Below the pieces are notes generated by a model. It saw only the letters and a program-made list of their open reading frames with translations, was not told the origin of the DNA and made no database searches. DNA of 5,060 bases from Bryobacteraceae bacterium (GTDB lineage: Bacteria > Acidobacteriota > Terriglobia > Bryobacterales > Bryobacteraceae). Below, piece after piece: positions 1 through 5,060 of the stretch; within the stretch, counting starts at the first letter, position 1; each line of letters starts with the position of its first letter. The stretch lies in contig JANXXV010000613.1 of NCBI GenBank assembly GCA_025350445.1, forward strand, positions 1 through 5,060. The letters are read 5' to 3'. Made by a program: the position numbers and the translations under genes.

Positions 1-942
1 GTGTTGACCGGGATTTACACCGTCGATCAAAACGAGCGTGCGGTAAAAACCGTCTTTGGACGCGCGCGGCGGGTGGACGGCAAAACCACTCTTGACGATC
101 CGATCGCCGATCTCTTGCGGCCTGACGAAAGAAGCCGCTACATCTATCCACAGGTTCGGGTGATTCCACCCGGCGGCCCGTATTTCAAAATGCCATGGGA
201 GAGGATTTATAAAGTCTCCATCGCGACCACCACGGCGAACATGGCATTGGATATGGAAGACCCAACTGCCAACAGCGCCGGCACCCGGCTGGATGCGGTG
301 ACAAAAGATCAGTTGAACACCGGCTTGACGGGACAGATTCGATACCGCGTGAGCGAGGCGAATTTGTACGCTTTGCTCTTCGGAATTAAACGGCCGATGG
401 TGCACGTGATGGCCTACTTCGTATCGGTGCTGCGACAGAAAATCGCCAGCTTCGAAGCAAAGCCGATTGCCGTGCTCAGCGTCGGAGAGGTTGCCGCCGC
501 TGCTCCGCCTGGAGCCGAAGTGATGGGCGTTTCCATCAACGACCTGCGGAAAAATCTGCGTGACCTGAATGAGTTTATGGATCGCGAGTGCCAGTCAACC
601 GCCGCGCGCTACGGTGTGGTGTTCGACGCATCGTTGATCACCGGTATCGATCCGCCACCGGAAGTGGAGTCCGCTCTGGCGGCAATCAACACCGCCTATA
701 ACCACGTATCGAGCGACATCAGTCTGGCACATGCGGGCGCTGACCAGAAGATTGTGCAGTCCCGCCGCGCAGTAGAAATTGAAACGCTGCGCGCGCAAGC
801 CGAAGTGGAACCCATCCGTATGATGGCTGCTGAATTGGCCGGGCTGAAACGGCAGGGGCCCAATGTTCTGGCCTCCTATGTGCGGAATGTGAAGCTGGCG
901 CTGCGCGGCAAAGCGCATCAAATCTTCCTGGAGGGACGCTGA
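1..942 (+). CDS. SPFH/Band 7 domain protein, first of a pair (5'-truncated by window edge)
   Basis: This is a member of the SPFH superfamily (stomatin, prohibitin, flotillin, HflK/HflC): membrane-anchored proteins that oligomerise into scaffolds or cages. The frame is open from base 1, and the first visible residues (TGIYTVDQNERAV...FGR) are the usual start of an SPFH domain just after a membrane anchor. The true start and transmembrane helix therefore probably lie upstream, and the GTG at base 1 need not be the start. The SPFH domain spans about residues 5-225, including YPQVRVIPPGGPYFKMPWE (50-67) and TKDQLNTGLTGQIRYRV (101-117). A long SDISLAHAGADQKIVQSRR-type helix at about 237-285, rich in A, E, R and Q, is the typical C-terminal coiled coil. 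The stop overlaps the next SPFH gene, so the two products are probably made together and may co-assemble. Family is clear; the cellular role is not known from sequence. Confidence 0.9.
   Translation: MLTGIYTVDQNERAVKTVFGRARRVDGKTTLDDPIADLLRPDERSRYIYPQVRVIPPGGPYFKMPWERIYKVSIATTTANMALDMEDPTANSAGTRLDAVTKDQLNTGLTGQIRYRVSEANLYALLFGIKRPMVHVMAYFVSVLRQKIASFEAKPIAVLSVGEVAAAAPPGAEVMGVSINDLRKNLRDLNEFMDRECQSTAARYGVVFDASLITGIDPPPEVESALAAINTAYNHVSSDISLAHAGADQKIVQSRRAVEIETLRAQAEVEPIRMMAAELAGLKRQGPNVLASYVRNVKLALRGKAHQIFLEGR
930..935 (+). promoter_or_regulatory. Shine-Dalgarno site of the second SPFH gene
   Basis: GGAGGG lies inside the last codons of the first SPFH gene, six bases before the ATG at 942. It fixes that ATG as the start and, with the TGATG stop/start overlap at 940-944, indicates translational coupling of the two genes. 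Confidence 0.75.
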
Positions 943-1907
943 TGGGCTCAGGATTGTTGGCAATCGGTTTGACCTTTCTGGCGATGCTGATCGCGGAGCC
1001 CGTGGTGCTGGCTGTGGGGCGGTTCTTCGGTCTCTACGCCATCGTGGACGAGTGCACCTGCCGGGTGTATGTACTGTTCGGAAAGGTGGTTGGAATGATA
1101 TCCGAACCGGGCTGGCATTTTCTGCCGGTGGCGCTGGGGCCCAGTGCTTTCGTGATTAACCTGCTGGGCAAGTGTTACGTTCTGGATCTGCGGCTGGATC
1201 AGGAATATCTGCGCAGCCAGCCGGTGAATTCAGAAGAAGGCGCACCAATGGGAATCGGGATCTGGTATGAAATGCGGATCAGCGATCCGGTGGCGTTTCT
1301 GTTTAAGAATACCGATCCGCGCGGGTCCTTGCGGGCCAATGTGAGCAATGCGACGGTGCGCTGCTTGAGTAACATGCCGCTGGCGGAGATGCTGGAGACG
1401 CGCCACAAAATGAGTCAGACCGTGCGATCGGAGGTGTCTGAGAAGTCGCGCGTGTGGGGTTACGAACTGGGATCGGTGTATATACGGAAAGTGCATTTTC
1501 GCGACCAGGGGATGATCCGGCAGATTGAAGAGAAAGTGGTGAATCGTTTGCGGCAAGTGACGTCGGCGATTAAGCAGGATGGCGCGAATCAGGTAAGCAT
1601 CATCACCAGTTCGGCGGAGCGTGAGGCTGCGGTTGAGTTTGCGCGGGCGGCGGTAGTGCGGCCGAATATGATTGGTTCGGCGCTGCGTGAGATCTCCGGC
1701 GATGCCGAAGTGGCGGACGCGCTGTTCGAGATTCTGGAGACGCAGAAGATTCTGGAAGCTAAGTCTCGATTGACGCTGTTCCTGAATGTCGGCGGAAACC
1801 GGAGGCTGGCGGACCTGCTGGCGGCGGAGCCTGCTACCGATGCCCCGCCTCGGGTTAAGCCGTTGAGCGAACGGATGCTGGAGAATCCGCCCCCCGATAA
1901 AGGCTGA
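942..1907 (+). CDS. SPFH/Band 7 domain protein, second of a pair
   Basis: Second SPFH-family membrane protein, 321 residues and full length. A hydrophobic N-terminal segment at about residues 4-28 anchors it in the membrane. The SPFH domain follows at about 32-215, with FGLYAIVDECTCRVYVLFGK near its start, EPGWHFLPV (55-63), and the late motif VHFRDQGMIRQIEEKVVNRL (184-203). A helical, alanine- and glutamate-rich part follows, then ILETQKILEAKSRLTLF (264-280), common near the C-terminus of bacterial SPFH proteins. A proline-rich tail ends in PPPDKG. It starts one base inside the upstream stop codon with a strong ribosome site, so it is cotranslated with the first SPFH protein; a hetero-oligomer like HflK/HflC is a fair inference. 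The last ~50 bases overlap a NIPSNAP remnant on the other strand, so the tail may be a recent join. Family sure, function unknown. Confidence 0.9.
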   Translation: MGSGLLAIGLTFLAMLIAEPVVLAVGRFFGLYAIVDECTCRVYVLFGKVVGMISEPGWHFLPVALGPSAFVINLLGKCYVLDLRLDQEYLRSQPVNSEEGAPMGIGIWYEMRISDPVAFLFKNTDPRGSLRANVSNATVRCLSNMPLAEMLETRHKMSQTVRSEVSEKSRVWGYELGSVYIRKVHFRDQGMIRQIEEKVVNRLRQVTSAIKQDGANQVSIITSSAEREAAVEFARAAVVRPNMIGSALREISGDAEVADALFEILETQKILEAKSRLTLFLNVGGNRRLADLLAAEPATDAPPRVKPLSERMLENPPPDKG

Positions 1908-2046
1908 TTTGTGTGACATCCCGCCGGTGCGCCTGCCAATCGGGATCGGAAGCGGGAGAGCCCCAGGCTTGATCTCGGGTTGCGATATTGGCGAACGGAA
2001 TTAGCAGTGTGGTCTGGTTTTCACTGATGGCGTGGATGCCGTGCCT
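1855..2046 (-). pseudogene. Truncated 3' remnant of a NIPSNAP-like gene
   Basis: The minus-strand frame starting at 2046 reads RHGIHAISENQTTLLIPF..., then TRDQAW, SDPDWQAHRRDVTQISLYR. It aligns without gaps to residues 68-118 of the intact NIPSNAP-like protein at 4247-4609. By hand count 36 of 51 residues are identical, and many differences are conservative (D/E, I/V, L/M). The DPxW motif and the preceding R-x-x-x-W are NIPSNAP signatures. No start codon or N-terminal half exists: homology stops abruptly at 2046. The normal stop codon is also lost; the frame runs 13 codons further to a TAA at 1855-1857, inside the 3' end of the convergent SPFH gene. It is most likely a dead fragment of a former paralogue. 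The substitution pattern suggests it diverged while still under protein-level selection. Confidence 0.75.
1897..2046. repeat. Direct repeat, left copy (NIPSNAP 3' end)
   Basis: This 150-base stretch aligns gap-free, in the same orientation, with 4259-4408. By hand count about 121 of 150 bases match (about 81%). Weaker similarity continues to about 1888. The right limit is sharp: after GTGCCT at 2041-2046 the copies diverge completely. The copies bracket about 2.2 kb that carries the three-gene toxin-like operon. Confidence 0.85.
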
Positions 2047-2255
2047 TGTATCGCGATGGCGAGCACATCCCCTCGCCTGAACATACGGAAGTTTCGCGTG
2101 GCATCGTACTTTCTGTGAGGGTTCCGGTGGCAGCGGACATCGGAATCGTGGGCGTCAATCTTGAAGCTGGTGCGGACGGGGTATTTGTACCCGCGCTACA
2201 TAATCCCGCGGCGCTTCAGCTCGTGGGTTTAAAGCGGGTAAGCGTCGGGTCGCGT
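2047..2255. other. Unassigned stretch between remnant and operon end
   Basis: No gene can be supported here. The stretch fills the space between the break in the NIPSNAP remnant and the stop codon of the operon's last gene. The plus-strand frame beginning at 2046 is open throughout, but it continues antisense through the downstream gene in exact codon register, so much of its length is a shadow. The part outside that gene translates into protein-like text, including VPVAADIGIVGVNLEAGADG and VFVPALHNPAALQLVG, faintly reminiscent of isocitrate lyase/PEP mutase family motifs. The minus strand has in-frame stops at several points. No clear hairpin followed by a T-run was seen after the operon's stop codon. 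It may be decayed sequence left by the rearrangement. Confidence 0.3.
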
Positions 2256-2804
2256 TCATGGCACAAAGGCCGCAGACTCGATCACGCACGATTCTTTCAA
2301 GTAGCCATCCAAGTCCTGCGCTCCTCTTGTTCGGCTCTGCGGAAATGCACGGAGGGCTACGCGCACCCGCGCCTGGGTGCGGTACCTGAATCTGAAAATG
2401 TTGGCGATCAGCGTTGCGTTTTCAAGTTCCCATCCCGTTTCCTGCCCCGGTCTCACCTCCTGCATGGCGGGCAGCATGTAGTGCTCTCGATGCGTTCGAT
2501 ATAGCTCATCAAAGTAGCCATAGAAAAAGGTCAACGTGTTTGCTTTGCTGTCTTCACGGTAGCTTGGCTCCTGCTCGATTGGCAGCCACAGTGAAATGCG
2601 GCCTCTATTTGTGACGTGAAATCGGAGGCGAGGCGCGCCGCTCTCTATGTCCAAATTCAGCGTCAGGGTCGCCGATTCTACGACAGACTTACAGATTTCT
2701 ATCACTTTATCTCCTCTTCTCAATCTTTCGCCCCGGTCTTGGCCTCCAGCGGCGCAGGCACCAAGTACAGCGAGCGCGGTGACGAGATGGCGCGCAGTAG
2801 TCAC
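2256..2804 (-). CDS. Small beta-rich protein, candidate immunity protein or lipoprotein
   Basis: Last gene of the minus-strand operon, starting five bases after the stop of the metallopeptidase gene. I do not recognise a named family. From the GTG at 2804 it has 182 residues, with a short hydrophobic N-terminus (LVTALAVL) ending in LGAC (residues 14-17). That fits a lipobox and would place it as a periplasmic lipoprotein. However, an internal GTG at 2703-2705 (residue 34) is preceded by a textbook GAGGAG ribosome site. Starting there gives a cytosolic protein of 149 residues. The body alternates short beta-like segments (ATLTLNLDI, RLRFHVTNRGRISLWLP, NTLTFFYGYF, RVRVALRAF) and has VRPGQETGWELE, reminiscent of Ig-like or BsuPI-like proteins. 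Position right after a toxin-type peptidase suggests an immunity role; this is inference. The start, and thus the compartment, is unsettled. Confidence 0.72.
   Translation of the reverse strand: MTTARHLVTALAVLGACAAGGQDRGERLRRGDKVIEICKSVVESATLTLNLDIESGAPRLRFHVTNRGRISLWLPIEQEPSYREDSKANTLTFFYGYFDELYRTHREHYMLPAMQEVRPGQETGWELENATLIANIFRFRYRTQARVRVALRAFPQSRTRGAQDLDGYLKESCVIESAAFVP
2711..2716 (-). promoter_or_regulatory. Strong internal Shine-Dalgarno pointing to an alternative GTG start at 2705
   Basis: On the minus strand GAGGAG is followed by ATAAA and then GTG at 2705-2703, near-ideal spacing. The upstream GTG at 2804 has only a weak purine-rich leader (CCCGAAAAG). This site decides between a lipoprotein form and a shorter cytosolic form of the last operon gene. 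Confidence 0.55.
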
Positions 2805-2809
2805 AAAAA

Positions 2810-3361
2810 TTACTTTTCGGGTCTCATGCCGAGTTCCGTCCGTATGGGATTTGTCGTTGTTCTAACGTTGGACTCCGCGGCGGGCCCGCCGGAAGTTTGC
2901 GCAGGATCACCCTCGTTTAGCCGCTGCGCGTGCCCCATCTCATGGAGGAGCAGGCCTTCCTCGGTTTCTTTTACCGTGCTCCCGTCGTCGGCAGTGTAGT
3001 TGATCAGGTTCGTGGGATCGATGTGGACTTCGTTATCTCCGCTCTGGCTCTTGCTTGGGCGTGTCGTCACACCTCCCCCGAGCGTGGAAAGCTGGACGAC
3101 TGTTCCGTCCTTCTCTGTGGCGGATTTGCCTATGAATAACCGGGTCTTCTTCGGACCTTTCTCAAGTCCTTCGATGAACGCTTTGCCTTTCGGACCAGAA
3201 TTGCGGATCTTCTCAACCAATTCCTTCAGCTTCTTTTGTTCCGCGGCGTTTCCCTCGACAATGAGTGCGCAAGCGCCCGATCCGCAGGTGGTTGTAGGCG
3301 CGATTGCTGGAAGTGCACCGCTTCCTGAGCCTGGCGGGGTCGTTTTCTTCTCGGAGCTCAC
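2810..3361 (-). CDS. M91 family (NleD-like) zinc metallopeptidase toxin domain protein
   Basis: A 183-residue protein with features of peptidase family M91, whose known member NleD is a type III effector that cleaves host MAP kinases; related domains occur as C-terminal toxins in polymorphic toxin proteins. The zinc motif HEMGH lies at residues 140-144. It is preceded by the family-like strand NEVHIDPTN (110-118) and followed by E163 and NPIRTELGMRP (171-181), matching the conserved ENxxRxxxGxxxR-like tail; E163 is a candidate third ligand. The helical section at 38-70 and strand KKTRLFIGK (71-79) also fit. The first 30 residues are Gly/Pro/Ser/Thr-rich, resembling a linker; there is no signal peptide and no PAAR, VgrG or Rhs domain, so delivery is unexplained. 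The start is GTG, overlapping the upstream TGA by four bases (GTGA), with AAGGA eight bases before it. Catalytic residues look intact. Peptidase assignment is strong; toxin role is inferred. Confidence 0.8.
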   Translation of the reverse strand: MSSEKKTTPPGSGSGALPAIAPTTTCGSGACALIVEGNAAEQKKLKELVEKIRNSGPKGKAFIEGLEKGPKKTRLFIGKSATEKDGTVVQLSTLGGGVTTRPSKSQSGDNEVHIDPTNLINYTADDGSTVKETEEGLLLHEMGHAQRLNEGDPAQTSGGPAAESNVRTTTNPIRTELGMRPEK

Positions 3362-4125
3362 GTCTGCGATCCTTGGGGGTCGCTAGCGAGGACGTGCTCA
3401 AGCCAAGTCACCGCCTTTTTCTCCAGTCGATCCGCTCTAGCTGCCGCGTCGATGATCTTCTCGTCCTCTAGCGTTCGTGCAATCCACGGATAGAGCGGAT
3501 CGCCGGTGCAGCCATGCCCAAACGCGAACATCAACGCCACCACAAGGGTCTGCTGCCGAACCGTGGAAAAGCCGTATTTCCGGGCCTCCGCGATCCCCTT
3601 GTGTATGAGCGCCGTGATGCCTGTTTCGCCGGTGTAGGCAACTTTCTGACGGAAAATGCGGGTCAGTTCCCGGAGGAGGTCTGCTGCCAGATTGCCTTGC
3701 GAAATCTTCAGCGGCGTTTGAGCGAGTGCTAGCAAGTCCGTCAGCGCCTGGCGCACGTTCGCTCCGCCCGGTCCAGAGACCTTGTCGATGTAGTCGAGCT
3801 GCCCTTCATGTATTTGTTGCGCCCGCTGCATTTGTTCGCCGGAGGAAAGCAGGATCTCGCGGTCGAACGGATATTGCGGATCCGTGTCAAAAGCGCTGCC
3901 GCGTAAAAACATCATCTCGATAAAGAGGCGAATGGGACCCCGATTGGTAAAACCATAGTCGTCGGCTCGGCGCAACGCGGAGCGGAGTGCCACACGGAGT
4001 TGTTCATCACCGATCACCTCACACAGCCTGGGCGAAAACGTTTTACTGTGAACCATCATCTCTTCTTCGAACCGCCGCCCGGCGTCTTGCTCGAAGACTG
4101 TCATCTGCTCGGTACGAATCAGCAT
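3358..4125 (-). CDS. YGF/MF/DP-YP repeat protein, possible effector-associated accessory protein
   Basis: First gene of the minus-strand operon, 255 residues from the ATG at 4125. I chose this start because the frame further upstream overlaps the NIPSNAP gene in another frame, and because MLIRTEQMTVFEQ is a natural N-terminus for this family; a purine-rich AAGAAGA lies about eight bases ahead. No signal peptide or membrane segment is seen, so it should be cytosolic. It contains an ungapped internal duplication: YGF (57-59), MMF (71-73), DPQYPF (82-87), and again YGF (184-186), LMF (198-200), DPLYPW (209-214), with identical spacing of 16 and 9 residues. From memory, similar uncharacterised proteins occur beside type VI or polymorphic-toxin effector genes. 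No enzyme motif is visible. Four-base overlap with the metallopeptidase gene implies coupled expression, so a chaperone, adaptor or loading role is plausible but unproven. Confidence 0.78.
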   Translation of the reverse strand: MLIRTEQMTVFEQDAGRRFEEEMMVHSKTFSPRLCEVIGDEQLRVALRSALRRADDYGFTNRGPIRLFIEMMFLRGSAFDTDPQYPFDREILLSSGEQMQRAQQIHEGQLDYIDKVSGPGGANVRQALTDLLALAQTPLKISQGNLAADLLRELTRIFRQKVAYTGETGITALIHKGIAEARKYGFSTVRQQTLVVALMFAFGHGCTGDPLYPWIARTLEDEKIIDAAARADRLEKKAVTWLEHVLASDPQGSQT

Positions 4126-4246
4126 ATATCCGTCTTCTTTGGCGCTCCGCGCGGATGGAACAAGTTGAATGAAGCCCGCAACACGTTGTGGCGATGATAT
4201 CACGCAGAGATAAGAAACTTCGATACCCGCTTCGGGAATTGAGAAA
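4126..4246 (-). other. Leader region of the toxin-like operon
   Basis: These 121 bases separate the NIPSNAP stop from the first operon gene and are the only spacer long enough to hold a promoter for the three-gene unit. Reading the minus strand there is a small CCCG-CTT-CGGG-type hairpin (4226-4236) just after the NIPSNAP stop, too short and without a T-run to call a terminator. TATCAT near 4195-4200 could be a -10 element but no good -35 accompanies it. Cotranscription with the NIPSNAP gene cannot be excluded. Confidence 0.3.
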
Positions 4247-4609
4247 TCAAGCCCGCCGATACAGGCTGATTTGCGTGACATCCCGCCGCTGCGCCTGCCA
4301 CTCGGGATCGCAAGCGAGAGCACTCCAGGCTTGGTCCCGGTTGGCAAGATCGGTGAACGGAACCAGCATCGTGGTCTGGCTCTCCAGGATCGCGCGGATG
4401 CCATGCCTGGCTAAAAGCTCCGCAGGCGGCAACGAGCCTTCGTAGCGGCGCATTTCGAATATACTGCCGGGCTCAGCGGCGGCGTATCCGTGGAGAACCG
4501 CTGAGTGCGGCAAATGCTCGGCGGCAAATGCCGTTAGCCGCAATCCCGGAAATGGTTGCGCGACGAATCCTGCCGCGCCAACGATGCTAAGAAATGTTCT
4601 ACGTTCCAA
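4247..4609 (-). CDS. Small NIPSNAP-like protein with Tat-type signal
   Basis: A 120-residue secreted protein. The N-terminus ERRTFLSIVGAAG matches a twin-arginine signal (RRxFL followed by a mild hydrophobic stretch), so export to the periplasm by Tat is likely. The mature part holds a single compact NIPSNAP-like domain at about residues 49-118: IFEMRRYE (50-57), RHGIRAILE (68-76), and the family hallmark DLANRDQAWSALACDPEW (87-104). NIPSNAP proteins are small dimeric alpha-beta barrel (ferredoxin-like) proteins; many acidobacterial members have two domains and about 250 residues, so this one is short. The start is TTG, the only option: an in-frame TAG lies seven codons upstream, and GGAAGG sits 11 bases before it. 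The 3' end is repeated at 1897-2046. It is divergent from the pseudogene at 4643 with only 33 bases between. Biochemical function unknown. Confidence 0.75.
   Translation of the reverse strand: MERRTFLSIVGAAGFVAQPFPGLRLTAFAAEHLPHSAVLHGYAAAEPGSIFEMRRYEGSLPPAELLARHGIRAILESQTTMLVPFTDLANRDQAWSALACDPEWQAQRRDVTQISLYRRA
4259..4408. repeat. Direct repeat, right copy (3' end of intact NIPSNAP-like gene)
   Basis: Partner of the left copy at 1897-2046, same orientation, equal length, no gaps. It lies wholly inside the intact gene, which continues 5' of it for about 200 bases that have no counterpart at the left copy. Twenty-nine mismatches by hand count are spread along the length, so the duplication is not recent or the copies came from already distinct paralogues. 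Confidence 0.85.
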
Positions 4610-4642
4610 GTGACTGTACGCCTTCCGCTATTCTAGACCTCA

Positions 4643-5060
4643 ATGAGACTGATGTTGCTGTGGGCTCTTGCCGAGATGACCTTCGCCGCGGACTATCGCG
4701 TTCCCGCAGGCTCGCGAACCGCTGGCGCCGATAATGCGGAGACGGTCCGGCCTGAGGGGCCGGTTGCTGATCGTCCACGGGCCGGTTCTTCTATACCGGA
4801 CCGGGAACACTACTTCCTGCGATCAGTCCCGATGGATCGACGCTGGCCTCGAACTGACGGAGGGCCGAACCGGTAGACCGTGTTCCGGTTGCTGAAGATG
4901 CCGCCGCTGAATCTCTACGACGCGGCCGACGCGGACTTGAGCGATACGTTTACCGAGACTCCGGATTTTGCGGGCTACGAAGTGAAACCCGTGGCGAAGA
5001 ATATTTTCGATCCGGCAAAAGCGGGAGAACCGCTTGACCCGAAGCCGTCCGTGAAGATGA
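4643..5060 (+). pseudogene. Decayed YncE-like propeller/alkaline phosphatase-family gene, internally deleted
   Basis: The start looks like a secreted protein: ATG at 4643, hydrophobic MRLMLLWALAEMTFA, then AETVRPEG. A family-like continuation appears only by changing frame: RLLIVHG at 4761-4781, then RFFYTGPGT and ISPDGSTLASN at about 4783-4851, then GGPNR at about 4856-4870, back in the first frame. These are the opening motifs of YVTN/YncE-type beta-propellers that precede an alkaline phosphatase-like domain. After an in-frame TAG at 4874-4876 the open frame reads TVFRLLKMPPLNLYDAADAD, then LSDTFTETPDF and IFDPAKA. This resembles the far C-terminal part of the same phosphoesterase family. 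The several hundred residues normally in between, including any metal-binding active site, are missing. The gene runs off the window. Frame changes could be sequencing errors; the deletion could not. Confidence 0.7.

Noticed and set aside
1230..1919. 229-residue minus-strand open frame opposite the second SPFH gene
   Set aside because: Very rich in Arg, His, Gln and Leu, a usual antisense artefact of a GC-rich gene, and it lies opposite a convincing SPFH protein. Its start resembles the upstream extension of the YGF frame only because both lie in the 150-base repeat.
2196..2215. CCCGCG pair near 2200-2215 as a terminator or operator
   Set aside because: The two CCCGCG words are direct, not inverted, and cannot form a hairpin; six-base repeats are expected by chance in GC-rich DNA.
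2046..2504. 152-residue plus-strand open frame as a gene
   Set aside because: From 2256 onward it is exactly antisense and in codon register with the minus-strand operon gene, so openness is expected there. No ribosome site precedes its TTG. Only the 2046-2255 part is kept, as an open question.
4221..4240. Intrinsic terminator after the NIPSNAP gene
   Set aside because: The stem is only four base pairs (CCCG/CGGG) with an adjacent mismatch and no following T-run on the minus strand.
4126..4404. Longer form of the YGF protein, extending 93 residues upstream
   Set aside because: The extension overlaps the NIPSNAP gene in another frame and has low-complexity Arg/Ser/Pro composition typical of an out-of-frame reading. 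The family-like N-terminus begins at the ATG at 4125.
1897..4408. Transposon or integron cassette bounded by the repeats
   Set aside because: The repeats are NIPSNAP coding sequence, not terminal inverted repeats or attC-like sites. No transposase or integrase is present, and no short target-site duplication was seen.

Overview
The window reads as a bacterial chromosomal accessory region. Moderately high GC, a Tat-signal NIPSNAP-family gene, and a decayed gene resembling the YncE-like beta-propeller/alkaline phosphatase-like family together suggest an Acidobacteriota-type soil bacterium (Solibacter/Bryobacter relatives). That placement is inference from family content; the window holds no marker gene.

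Layout. (1) Positions 1-1907, plus strand: two consecutive SPFH (stomatin/prohibitin/flotillin/HflK) genes, translationally coupled through a TGATG overlap. The first is cut by the left window edge. (2) Positions 1855-2046, minus strand: the truncated 3' end of a NIPSNAP-like gene, running tail-to-tail into the second SPFH gene. (3) Positions 2047-2255: no gene I can support, only a puzzling open stretch. (4) Positions 2256-4125, minus strand: a compact three-gene operon, read right to left. It encodes a 255-residue cytosolic protein with an internal YGF/MF/DP-YP duplication, then an M91 (NleD-like) zinc metallopeptidase-type toxin domain, then a small beta-rich protein that could be its immunity partner. 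The genes overlap by 4 nt or are 5 nt apart. (5) Positions 4247-4609, minus strand: an intact small Tat-exported NIPSNAP-like gene. Its last 150 bases are a direct repeat of the remnant at 1897-2046. (6) Positions 4643-5060, plus strand: a decayed phosphoesterase gene with three single-base frame changes, an in-frame stop and a large internal deletion, running off the right edge.

The most interesting unit is the operon in (4), which looks like an effector/immunity cassette with an uncharacterised accessory protein. It lies between two diverged direct copies of a NIPSNAP 3' end, a layout that suggests insertion into, or recombination between, tandem NIPSNAP paralogues. The SPFH pair is an ordinary membrane-scaffold module and probably functionally separate.
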